Source: Parasaccharibacter apium
GTDB lineage: Bacteria; Pseudomonadota; Alphaproteobacteria; Acetobacterales; Acetobacteraceae
Length of the DNA stretch: 64,000 nucleotides
Assembly: GCF_002592045.1 (NCBI RefSeq)
Contig: NZ_MEJG01000003.1
Coordinates: forward strand, 248,001 to 312,000
Direction: 5' to 3'
The translations under genes were made by a program, and so were the position numbers. Of this stretch, positions 17,096-24,287 are shown piece by piece; positions within the stretch are counted from its first letter, which is position 1; each line of letters opens with the position of its first letter. The notes below the pieces were generated by a model. The model worked only from the letters and a program-made list of their open reading frames with translations, had not been told where the DNA came from and did not search any database.

Positions 17096-17911
17096 GGCAG
17101 ATTTCTGACCATAATCGCTCATGGAATCAATAAGCTTCTGCGTAGAGCCAAGGTCAGAAGTGACATTTGTCATTGCCTCAATGGCTTTCTGCGTCTGAGA
17201 GATCATTTTGATGAAGCCCTGCTTCGGATCCCCGGCATAAGTATCACTGATACGAGCACCATTCGCTGTTGCCGTGAGGAAGCTATTTACATCAGGGTCC
17301 ACACCTGGTGTAGCGCTACCGGGTGTTAAACCCAGCATTTCTGTCAAAATATGCCCAACGCCAAAGCCCGTAGTTGCACCAATCATGCTGCCATAGCTGG
17401 TCAAGGTTTGCGTATCCCCTTGCAGCCCCGTTACAAAAGTAAGGCTATTAGAGGTAATACCGAGACCATCGGTCGTACCACTCAATGTCCCGCCAGAAAG
17501 GAGATTAATCCCCTTGGTTGTCGCATTACGAGCGATTGTATCGATGGACTTCATGTAGCCCGTAATTTCTTTATTCAGCTGGCCCAAAGATGTTTCGTTA
17601 CCAAAATTATTACCAACACTGGTAACAGCGTTCTGAACATCTTGCAGAATCTTAATAATGCTATTCGCCGCAGAATTCGTGGAACTGACGATCTGAGATG
17701 CATAGCTCAGCCCGTCATTAACAGCGTTCTGACCGGAAATATCACCACCAATTTGGGAAGAAATACCAAAAGCAGCCGGGTTATCAGACGCATTAGCGAC
17801 CTTCTTACCCGTGGAAACAGCGTTCTCCGTCTTAGCGAGATCACTTTGTGTCGTGTTTAATGTCTCCAGAGCGACCATGGAAGACTTGTTCGTATTAATG
17901 GAAAGACTCAC
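16940..17911 (-). CDS. fliC: Flagellin, copy 1 (downstream)
   Basis: The filament subunit. The 323-residue protein has conserved D0/D1 ends: MSLSINTNKSSMVALETLNTT at the N-terminus and, at the C-terminus, SLQTKQSLGIKSLSIANGQSQNILSLFQ. The central region (about 150-235) differs most from copy 2. The start codon is GTG with GGGAG upstream, whereas copy 2 uses ATG. The leader carries a perfect 16-base palindrome. The D2/D3 domains are short, as in alphaproteobacterial flagellins. It may be expressed at a lower level than copy 2 because of the GTG. That is inference. Confidence 0.95.
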   Translation of the reverse strand: MSLSINTNKSSMVALETLNTTQSDLAKTENAVSTGKKVANASDNPAAFGISSQIGGDISGQNAVNDGLSYASQIVSSTNSAANSIIKILQDVQNAVTSVGNNFGNETSLGQLNKEITGYMKSIDTIARNATTKGINLLSGGTLSGTTDGLGITSNSLTFVTGLQGDTQTLTSYGSMIGATTGFGVGHILTEMLGLTPGSATPGVDPDVNSFLTATANGARISDTYAGDPKQGFIKMISQTQKAIEAMTNVTSDLGSTQKLIDSMSDYGQKSADSLTAASGALTDADMSAESAKLTSLQTKQSLGIKSLSIANGQSQNILSLFQ

Positions 17912-17944
17912 GGTCTTTTCTCCCTGCTCATCCTACGTCAAGAG

Positions 17945-17960
17945 CAACGACATGTCGTTG
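17945..17960. promoter_or_regulatory. Palindrome in the flagellin 1 leader
   Basis: CAACGACATGTCGTTG is a perfect 16-base palindrome 33 bases upstream of the GTG start. The flagellin 2 leader has the same element with one changed centre base, at the same distance. It could be an mRNA hairpin or an operator. Confidence 0.5.
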
Positions 17961-17985
17961 ATGGAAGGATAAAAGCACAGAAGCC

Positions 17986-18001
17986 TTACAAGATTCTTAC
18001 A
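17986..18001 (-). promoter_or_regulatory. Conserved upstream element of flagellin 1
   Basis: On the minus strand this reads TGTAAGAATCTTGTAA, 75 bases before the start. The same 16 bases lie 74 bases before flagellin 2, while the surrounding sequence has diverged. It is probably part of the promoter or an activator site; no standard sigma-28 or sigma-54 consensus is evident. A weak copy of the flagellar motif (ATTAAGCCTTAAAAAT, 18024-18039) lies further upstream. Confidence 0.45.
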
Positions 18002-18085
18002 TTCCCTACAAAAGACACTTTTTATTAAGCCTTAAAAATAAGCTTTTTTGCCCAGCCTATAAAAGCCATCATAAACTTTACCTAA

Positions 18086-18329
18086 AAAACAAAACGCCAC
18101 CGTGAGATCACGATGGCGTTCTGCATTATCAAACCCAAAAGAAGCCAGCCCCGTAGGGCTAGGCCTCCCCCTCTTACTGGAAGAGGGACAGAATGTTCTG
18201 GGACTGACCGTTAGCAATGGAGAGGGACTTAATGCCCAGGGATTGCTTGGTCTGCAAGGATGTCAGCTTAGCGGACTCAGCGGACATATCCGCATCAGTC
18301 AACGCACCAGAAGCCGCTGTCAGGGAGTC
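18086..18329. repeat. 244-base perfect direct repeat, copy 2 (flagellin 3' end plus terminator)
   Basis: Identical to 16852-17095. It spans the 3' end of flagellin 2 and its 3' untranslated sequence. The first mismatch is at 18330 (A against G at 17096). Confidence 0.9.
18090..18120 (-). terminator. Terminator of flagellin 2
   Basis: The same stem, loop and T-rich tail as the terminator after flagellin 1. Its presence between the two flagellins implies that they are separate transcripts. Confidence 0.8.
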
Positions 18330-19142
18330 AGCAGATTTCTGACCATAATCGCTCATGGAATCGATGAGCTTCTGGTTAGAACCAAGGTCAGAAGTGACGT
18401 TTGTCATTGCCTCAATGGCTTTCTGAACCTGGGAGATCATCTTGATGATGCCCTGCTTCGGATCAGCAGCATAGGAACCAGCAAAGCTAGCACCTGTAGC
18501 GCTGGCCGTCAGGAAGACGTTGCTTGTCGGATCAGCACCAGCAGAACCACCAGCTGTCAGACCCAGAGCTTCTGTCAGAGTTGCACCCTGAGAAACACCT
18601 GTTGTTGCAGCAATCATGCTACCATAGCCGCTGAGTGTCTGTGTATCACCCTGCAAGCCGCTGACGAATGTCAGGCTGTTTGCTGTAATACCAAGACCAT
18701 CGGTCGTGCCACCAGCAACACCGCCGGAAAGAAGGTTAATCCCCTTCGTTGTTGCGTTACGAGCGATTGTGTCGATGGACTTCATGTAGCCTGTCAGCTC
18801 TTTATCAAGCTGGCCGAGGGATGTAGCGTTACCAAGGTTGTTACCAACAGTCGTAACAGCATTCTGCACATCCTGCAGCACCTTGATGATGCTGTTTGCA
18901 GCAGAGTTTGTGGAGCTGACGATCTGAGATGCGTAGCTCAGCCCGTCGTTAACAGCGTTCTGACCAGAGATGTCACCACCGATCTGTGCGGAGATACCAA
19001 AAGCAGCTGGGTTGTCAGATGCATTAGCGACTTTCTTACCGGTGGAGACAGCGTTCTCTGTCTTAGCAAGATCGCTCTGTGTTGTGTTCAATGTCTCCAA
19101 GGCGACCATGGAGGATGTATTGGTGTTAATGGAAAGACTCAT
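18174..19142 (-). CDS. fliC: Flagellin, copy 2 (upstream)
   Basis: The 322-residue flagellin paralogue. It shares the N-terminal ~135 residues (for example SDLAKTENAVSTGKKVANASDN) and the C-terminal ~90 with copy 1 almost exactly. It differs mainly at about 150-232, the surface-exposed part, where it is Ala/Gly-rich. It starts with ATG and a GGGAG ribosome-binding site. The leader has the near-palindrome and the conserved upstream element described for copy 1. Separate terminators imply independent expression of the two flagellins. Confidence 0.95.
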   Translation of the reverse strand: MSLSINTNTSSMVALETLNTTQSDLAKTENAVSTGKKVANASDNPAAFGISAQIGGDISGQNAVNDGLSYASQIVSSTNSAANSIIKVLQDVQNAVTTVGNNLGNATSLGQLDKELTGYMKSIDTIARNATTKGINLLSGGVAGGTTDGLGITANSLTFVSGLQGDTQTLSGYGSMIAATTGVSQGATLTEALGLTAGGSAGADPTSNVFLTASATGASFAGSYAADPKQGIIKMISQVQKAIEAMTNVTSDLGSNQKLIDSMSDYGQKSADSLTAASGALTDADMSAESAKLTSLQTKQSLGIKSLSIANGQSQNILSLFQ

Positions 19143-19174
19143 GGCCTTTTCTCCCTAGTTCATCTACGTCAAGG

Positions 19175-19190
19175 CAACGACATTTCGTTG
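19175..19190. promoter_or_regulatory. Near-palindrome in the flagellin 2 leader
   Basis: CAACGACATTTCGTTG keeps the six-base arms CAACGA/TCGTTG of the flagellin 1 element around a four-base centre, 32 bases upstream of the ATG. Conserved arms with a changed centre suit a stem-loop. Confidence 0.5.
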
Positions 19191-19215
19191 ACAAGGAGAA
19201 TAGACCACAGAACTT

Positions 19216-19231
19216 TTACAAGATTCTTACA
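19216..19231 (-). promoter_or_regulatory. Conserved upstream element of flagellin 2
   Basis: TGTAAGAATCTTGTAA on the minus strand, 74 bases before the start and identical to the element of flagellin 1. Both are preceded further upstream by TAGGGAA. Confidence 0.45.
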
Positions 19232-19243
19232 AAGCTTCCCTAA

Positions 19244-19259
19244 AAATAACCTTATCTCA
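19244..19259 (+). promoter_or_regulatory. Copy of the recurring flagellar upstream motif (flagellin 2)
   Basis: AAATAACCTTATCTCA, 102 bases upstream of flagellin 2. Its right end overlaps the stop codon of the DUF6468-like gene. Confidence 0.4.
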
Positions 19260-19850
19260 TCCAAGCTGTGTTTGCGGCTGCGACTCACGGGCACGCATAT
19301 AAGGGCGTGGCCCACGCAACCCACCTGGAGCCGGTACCGTCAAAGAATCGGAAAAATGCGGTGCGACGCCGTCCTCTTTACCAGCATTACCCTCAATTGC
19401 CCCATTATCTGTAGGCGTAGAAACCGTTTTCACTTGCTCTGAGAGACGCTGTTGCTTTTCCAATTTCTCTAAAATATCACGCGCCGCTACGATTTGCTCT
19501 TTCAAGCCAGTTTCTTGGCTTTCTAGCTTTTCCAGAAGAGCTGTTAATGAATCGGTCGATTCCTGAGCCATTTTATGATGGTCCATCAGGTCTTCCTCAG
19601 CATTACGTACACGCTCTAATAAGATAGAAAGACGTTTATCCCCTTGATTAACCTCATGACGCACACGCTCAAACATATGCGTCACTTGCTCTGTTGAGGA
19701 ATCCAACGTGGAAACCATCTCATTAAGAGCCGTATACGATTCGCGGATCACGCCTAACCGCCGTACAATCAAACGAGAACTGATAATCCCCGCTATAAGG
19801 ACGATCATCAGGAGGACTTCAATAACGAGCTGACTATTTTCCAGAAACAT
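19257..19850 (-). CDS. DUF6468-like membrane-anchored coiled-coil protein in the fliL-fliM operon
   Basis: A 197-residue protein with one N-terminal membrane helix (about 8-26), a long cytoplasmic coiled coil (about 30-140, with RLSILLERVRNAEEDL and LLEKLESQETGLKEQI) and a proline/glycine-rich tail. The layout and position after fliM fit the alphaproteobacterial DUF6468 group. From memory, Caulobacter PflI, a flagellar-positioning protein, has a similar bitopic design and genomic setting. I cannot verify homology. The start overlaps fliM by 17 bases, so translation is probably coupled. Confidence 0.6.
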   Translation of the reverse strand: MFLENSQLVIEVLLMIVLIAGIISSRLIVRRLGVIRESYTALNEMVSTLDSSTEQVTHMFERVRHEVNQGDKRLSILLERVRNAEEDLMDHHKMAQESTDSLTALLEKLESQETGLKEQIVAARDILEKLEKQQRLSEQVKTVSTPTDNGAIEGNAGKEDGVAPHFSDSLTVPAPGGLRGPRPYMRARESQPQTQLG

Positions 19851-21009
19851 GATGAGACCCTTCCTGCTCTACCGTATGACGGGCCGCTGGGATCGCCCCA
19901 AGAGACGCTAGAAGCTCCGGCGTTAATTCTTCCTCTGGTGGGATAAGCCGCTGATCAATCCGTACAGCTTGCATATTATGCAATCGCCCTAATGTTCCCT
20001 CAAAAAGGGGTGTCCCATCACATTCCATACGAACACCATGAGGCGCATCGGCTTTGCACCGTAAGTGAAGAACACTTCCCTTCTTCAACTCTAAAATTTG
20101 CGACAACGGGAAGAAGGTCGATTCAAATACGGTAGAAACCGTTACACTTGTCTCCATAATCTCGGAGATGAGGTGATTCTCCCAAATAGAATCGCTACCG
20201 AAATTTTCTCCCATAAATTGCTGCGCCAATTTCTCTCGTACAGGCTCAAAAGTGGCATAAGGGATAACAATCTCCATATTGCCACTTCTATCCCCCATAT
20301 CGATATGAAATTTCGCCGCAATCGCTGCATTAGAGGGGCGAGCAATTACCGCTAAGCTAGAGCTAACCTCCAAACGCTCAAAGGTAAGATCAACCTTACC
20401 AACTGGTGCAAATGCCTCAGAAAGATCCGAAAGCGTAATGACTACCAATTTTTCAATCAATGCCCGCTCTAATGCGGTATGAGGGCGATTCTCAATAGCC
20501 TTTGCACCACTACCACGTATCGCCCCCATCAAAATATCGACGATAGCGTAAGAGAGGTCCGAATCTAAAATAACAAGGCCATAATTACGCCATTGCTCTG
20601 CACGAAACACCGAGAAAAGGGACGATGTCGGCACACCAGACATATAATCCCCAAACCGCAGAGAGCGCATATCCTCCATGGTAATATCGACATTATCATT
20701 GGTAAAACCACGTAATGTCGAGGAGAGAAAACGCACAAGCCTATCAAAGACATTCTCCAGCATGGGCATGCGCTCATAGGCCACAAAACCAGCCTTAATG
20801 ATGCGCTCCATCCCACTTTCCTCCCGCAAAGCGGAATTAGAAAATGTATCGCCCAACATCGCATCAATAGCTGATTGATCTAACGCGCGATCCCCGTTCT
20901 GCTCCTCGTCATCCCCATAGCCCGCCGTAGCGCCGGCTCCAACCTCATCCGTCTCTGGTTGATCGGCCTGTACCTGCTCGTCTTCATCCGCCATTGGGTC
21001 TTGGTCCAC
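19834..21009 (-). CDS. fliM: Flagellar motor switch protein FliM
   Basis: FliM is the C-ring subunit that receives CheY-P. The 391-residue protein has an acidic N-terminal extension (about 1-45), where the CheY-binding EIDALL-type motif appears as QSAIDAMLGD (about 44-53). The middle domain has LENVFDRLVRFLSSTLRGFTNDNVDI and GLVILDSDLSYAIVDILMGA. The C-terminal SpoA domain has TVSTVFESTFFPLSQILELKKGSVLHL. The fliL stop is one base upstream of its ATG. Confidence 0.95.
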   Translation of the reverse strand: MDQDPMADEDEQVQADQPETDEVGAGATAGYGDDEEQNGDRALDQSAIDAMLGDTFSNSALREESGMERIIKAGFVAYERMPMLENVFDRLVRFLSSTLRGFTNDNVDITMEDMRSLRFGDYMSGVPTSSLFSVFRAEQWRNYGLVILDSDLSYAIVDILMGAIRGSGAKAIENRPHTALERALIEKLVVITLSDLSEAFAPVGKVDLTFERLEVSSSLAVIARPSNAAIAAKFHIDMGDRSGNMEIVIPYATFEPVREKLAQQFMGENFGSDSIWENHLISEIMETSVTVSTVFESTFFPLSQILELKKGSVLHLRCKADAPHGVRMECDGTPLFEGTLGRLHNMQAVRIDQRLIPPEEELTPELLASLGAIPAARHTVEQEGSHHVSGK

Positions 21010-21010
21010 C

Positions 21011-21550
21011 TTACTGGGTTAGAAGTTCTGTAATGTAGATATTGCTAACATTCACTGGGGCAAACGCAACCCGCAATCGCCGCAATAAAGATTCCCTCAA
21101 GCGATAAAAACCACTACCGTGGAGGTCCTGTGGGCGGCTCTCATGCAAGTAAGTTTGGAAAATATCCTCTATCTCCGGCAGGCGCGCCTTCAAAGCGGCT
21201 TCACTCTCCGCCCCTTCAAACTCAATACTCGCTGTCATTTTCACATAGACAGTCCGTCCTGCCCCATTGTCCAAATTAGCCGTAGCGGGAGGCACTGCCA
21301 GCAAAATACGATTAGCAGGGGCTGCCCCCTCTCCTTTAGCCTCAGCTTTGCCATGCGCTGCAGCCTTCTCCCCCCCTTTACCAAAGGGAAGGAGATGTGC
21401 CTGCCATGCACCAACACCACCAGCTATCAAGAGCAAGGGTACCCCTGCCAATAAGATCAGCTTCTTTTTAGAGGTCCCTTTCTGCTCCTCAGCGGCGGGT
21501 CCATCCGTCTCAGTTTCAGCAGCTACAGGGGCTTCTGTCTCATCACTCAT
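21011..21550 (-). CDS. fliL: Flagellar basal-body-associated protein FliL
   Basis: FliL is a stator-associated inner-membrane protein. The 179-residue product has an acidic cytoplasmic N-terminus, one membrane helix (KLILLAGVPLLLIAGGVGAW, about 31-50), a lysine/alanine linker and a periplasmic SPFH-like domain. The domain contains VYVKMTASIEFEGAESEAALKARLPEIEDIFQTYL and ends with VNVSNIYITELLTQ. It lies directly upstream of fliM and 15 bases after the response regulator gene. Confidence 0.92.
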   Translation of the reverse strand: MSDETEAPVAAETETDGPAAEEQKGTSKKKLILLAGVPLLLIAGGVGAWQAHLLPFGKGGEKAAAHGKAEAKGEGAAPANRILLAVPPATANLDNGAGRTVYVKMTASIEFEGAESEAALKARLPEIEDIFQTYLHESRPQDLHGSGFYRLRESLLRRLRVAFAPVNVSNIYITELLTQ

Positions 21551-21565
21551 ACAGCCTGCCTACCC

Positions 21566-22396
21566 TTAACCTTGAGGAACCGGCTGCATGCTCACGCCTT
21601 CACCAGCCATAGCGGTCACACCAAAACCTGCTGAAACCGGCATGCTAGACTCCCGCAGCCCTTGGCGATGAGCAGGATCACAAGCATCCTCAGCCCGCGC
21701 ACCCAACGGAAGAAAAGCCTCCTCATTAAGGCGATACCCCATCCCCCAACTGGTGATAAAAGGCTTTTGAATCCCACGGGAGCGCAATTTCTGCCGGATA
21801 CGGCACACCATGACATCAATTGTCTTGCTGATGGGCTTCTCCCGCCCTGCATAAAGGGTGGACAAAATCGCAGCCTTGTTAAGCAGGCTCCCCCGACGAC
21901 GCACCATGAGGGACATAATATCATATTCCCCCTGCGTTAAAGGCAGGATCTCTTCATCCACCAAGACCTCACGCATATCTTCTTTAACAGTCAGACGACC
22001 AACATTGATGATCTGACTTGTCACCCCATGGTCCATCACACGCCGCACAATGGCCTTAAGACGGGCTAAAAGCTCAATCGGCCCAACAGTAATTGGCACG
22101 CAATCATCCGCACCTGCTGCAAGGGCATCTGCCACATTCTCAGCTGTTAAATTACGCGCGATAATCAAAATCGGCAGGCTAAAACGGTTGTTACGGATCG
22201 TTCTGATCAACAACGGGTCTGGGCTTGTCTGCTGGATCACCGCCACATCGGACTGATCATTACGCAAAGCACTCAGGACACCCTCACGGCCAGAGATACG
22301 TAAGAAAATACCACCCTCTGACACCGCTTCTGAAAGAGTAGAACAGGGGCGACCATCCATATTCTTCGGGCTATCACCGACACAGATCAACCGCAT
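21566..22396 (-). CDS. OmpR/CtrA-type regulator with a degenerate receiver domain
   Basis: A 276-residue protein with a receiver-like domain (about 1-115) and a winged-helix OmpR-type domain (about 125-215; LPLTQGEYDIMSLMVRRRGSLLNKAAIL and KTIDVMVCRIRQKLR). The phospho-acceptor position aligns with Gln in AVIQQTSPD, where CtrA has LLDLNLPD. The conserved Lys is missing (DDCVPITVGP against DDYMTKPF), so phosphorylation control is unlikely. A Met/Gly-rich tail of about 55 residues follows. The product resembles FtcR/Rem-type flagellar activators or a CtrA paralogue. The start at 22396 has AAGGA nine bases upstream. An alternative ATG lies at 22417. It heads the fliL-fliM operon. Confidence 0.75.
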   Translation of the reverse strand: MRLICVGDSPKNMDGRPCSTLSEAVSEGGIFLRISGREGVLSALRNDQSDVAVIQQTSPDPLLIRTIRNNRFSLPILIIARNLTAENVADALAAGADDCVPITVGPIELLARLKAIVRRVMDHGVTSQIINVGRLTVKEDMREVLVDEEILPLTQGEYDIMSLMVRRRGSLLNKAAILSTLYAGREKPISKTIDVMVCRIRQKLRSRGIQKPFITSWGMGYRLNEEAFLPLGARAEDACDPAHRQGLRESSMPVSAGFGVTAMAGEGVSMQPVPQG

Positions 22397-22465
22397 GGCA
22401 GTTTTCCTTTTTGTCATCGTTTTAACATTTCCCTGCTATCAAGACTTAACGCTAACACGACATTA

Positions 22466-22481
22466 AAATAACCTTGTAAAA
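22466..22481 (+). promoter_or_regulatory. Copy of the recurring flagellar upstream motif (regulator gene)
   Basis: AAATAACCTTGTAAAA, 70 bases upstream of the response regulator ATG, in the 208-base gap shared with the divergent mdaB-like gene. If the regulator binds this motif, it would control itself. Confidence 0.4.
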
Positions 22482-22625
22482 TTTAAATGCAATAAGAATA
22501 TTCCTTTAATTTAAGGCCATTTTATCGCTTTTTAATGGACATCTTGAGGTTTTCTGCCCTCTTGACGGGGTCGTAGCCATCTATAAAACAAGGCATTAAC
22601 AAAGCCATAACGAAACGACTCCATC

Positions 22626-23213
22626 ATGACACACTGCCACCTCATCAATGGGGCAAAAGCTTTTGCCCATTCCGCTGGGAAACTGAACCAAACATTACAA
22701 GAGCATGCCGCTGCCCTGCTCGTAAAAACTGGTTTTACGATCAGCCAAACCATCATTGAGCAAGGCTATAATCTTGATGATGAGATAAAAGCCTTCCAAA
22801 ACGCAGATATTATCCTTTACCAATTCCCTGGCTGGTGGATGGGTACGCCATGGCCTCTCAAAAAATATATGGATGATGTTTTCACCGAGGCGCATGGTAT
22901 TTTTTATAAAAATGATGGGCGTAGCCGCCATGACCCAACCAAGCACTATGGCTCTGGGGGGCTCCTCCATGGCAAACGCTTTATGGTCTCTACGACATGG
23001 AACGCCCCTCTTGAGGCGTTTGAGGAGCCTAACCAGTTCTTCAACGGTGGTGGGATTGATACGGTTTTATTCCCTTTTTACCGCGCTCATGCCTTCCTTG
23101 GGATGGAGCGTTTGCCGACTTTCCTTGCCACTGATGTGATGAAGAACCCTAATCTCCCCGCTCTAAAAGAAGCTTATCAGAAACATATTGAACGTGTCAT
23201 CTTACCCCTATAG
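22626..23213 (+). CDS. mdaB: MdaB-like NAD(P)H quinone oxidoreductase
   Basis: A flavodoxin-fold quinone reductase that reduces quinones by two electrons and protects against redox stress. The 195-residue protein has INGAKAFAHSAGKLNQTL at the N-terminus, ADIILYQFPGWWMGTPWPLKKYMDDVF in the middle, and KRFMVSTTWNAPLEAF, all typical of MdaB. No strong ribosome-binding site precedes the ATG. It is separated from the AraC regulator gene by under 170 bases and read in the same direction. Confidence 0.88.
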   Translation: MTHCHLINGAKAFAHSAGKLNQTLQEHAAALLVKTGFTISQTIIEQGYNLDDEIKAFQNADIILYQFPGWWMGTPWPLKKYMDDVFTEAHGIFYKNDGRSRHDPTKHYGSGGLLHGKRFMVSTTWNAPLEAFEEPNQFFNGGGIDTVLFPFYRAHAFLGMERLPTFLATDVMKNPNLPALKEAYQKHIERVILPL

Positions 23214-23380
23214 TCTCTAGGGGCTAGCCACACCCCCCTCTTGCTGCCCTGCAAGCGGCTATTACCCGCCATTGTACGGGCCCGGTTACCCATACGATAT
23301 GTGATTTTCTCACATTATATCGTACTGAGACCATAACCGACCCTGTCCTTGTCGTATATGAACCACGCATTTACATCGTC

Positions 23381-24181
23381 GTGCAGGGGGAGAAGGTCCT
23401 CTATTTACATGATCGCCCTATTCTTTACGATGAGAGCCAATATCTCATCTCCACGTTAGACCTCCCCGTCTCTGGGCAAATTACGCGTGCTTCTACAGCC
23501 GCACCGTATCTTGCAGTTTGCATTAGCTTTTCCCCCTCCGAGATAAACGAGATTATACGAGAGAGCCAAACCACCCACACAAACATCCCCTCACCGCACT
23601 CTCTTCATAACACCGTTACAACGGCCTATCCTGCTATGGGCCTTAGCAACATCACAGATAACATCCTCCATGCGCTCCTTCGCCTTGTTAACCTCCTAGA
23701 CCCAGATAAAAATTCTCATTTTTTAGCCCAACTTTATAAAAAAGAGCTTCTTTATTATTTTCTACATGGCCAACAAGGCCATGTTTTGCGCGATATTGCC
23801 CAAAGCCATAGTGATCTTTCACGCATTAACCGAGCGCTCAATTACCTTCGCCACCATTTCCACGAACATTTTGAGATGAATACGCTCGTCACCATCGCAG
23901 GAATGGGACAATCCACCTTCTATAAACGTTTTAGCGAGCTTACCGGCATGACGCCCGTCCAATATCGGACGAAACTCCGCCTCCAAGAAGCACGCCGTCT
24001 TATGGTGCATGAAGGCACTAAAGCCGCTCATGCTGGTTTTTTAGTAGGGTATGACAGCCCTTCCCAATTCAGCCGCGATTATAAACGTATCTTTGGCCGC
24101 CCTCCCCATGCGGACCTCCAACATATCCGCACAATCGGTATTGAAGCGTATAAACGCCAGCATGAGGATGTCTGGTTCTAA
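23381..24181 (+). CDS. AraC-family regulator (AraC_N type), true start unclear
   Basis: A transcription regulator with an AraC_N cupin-like domain (LYDESQYLISTLDLPVSGQITRAS) and a C-terminal double helix-turn-helix (NTLVTIAGMGQSTFYKRFSEL; HAGFLVGYDSPSQFSRDYKRIFGRPP). YqhC of E. coli belongs to this type and controls aldehyde reductases. The GTG at 23381 is mid-domain. The same frame is open and family-like back to 23228 (LLAALQAAITRH, LVVYEPRIYIVVQG) but contains no ATG, GTG or TTG and is preceded by TAG. Either the start codon was lost or a rare start (CTG 23249, ATT 23261) is used. Its likely targets are the flanking mdaB and aldehyde reductase genes. Confidence 0.75.
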   Translation: MQGEKVLYLHDRPILYDESQYLISTLDLPVSGQITRASTAAPYLAVCISFSPSEINEIIRESQTTHTNIPSPHSLHNTVTTAYPAMGLSNITDNILHALLRLVNLLDPDKNSHFLAQLYKKELLYYFLHGQQGHVLRDIAQSHSDLSRINRALNYLRHHFHEHFEMNTLVTIAGMGQSTFYKRFSELTGMTPVQYRTKLRLQEARRLMVHEGTKAAHAGFLVGYDSPSQFSRDYKRIFGRPPHADLQHIRTIGIEAYKRQHEDVWF

Positions 24182-24287
24182 CGCAGGGCTGCCATTAACT
24201 CTACTGCGTTGAACATACAGCCATTCCTCCATAAGCTGCTAAAAGCTTACAGGCTCAAAATTATAACACTGCCTTTGATGAAGGATC

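Noticed and set aside
16859-18120. CRISPR-like or mobile-element repeats suggested by the duplicated hairpin sequences
   Set aside because: Only two copies exist, each is a terminator after a flagellin gene, and they form part of one long duplicated segment.
18102-19442. A 446-codon open frame on the plus strand across flagellin 2
   Set aside because: It is antisense to the flagellin, Cys/Ser-rich with no family likeness, and arises from the flagellin's codon use. A similar antisense frame covers flagellin 1.
23205-23223. A terminator after mdaB (CCCCTA/TAGGGG)
   Set aside because: The stem is short and no T run follows. It may only reflect the overlapping stop region.
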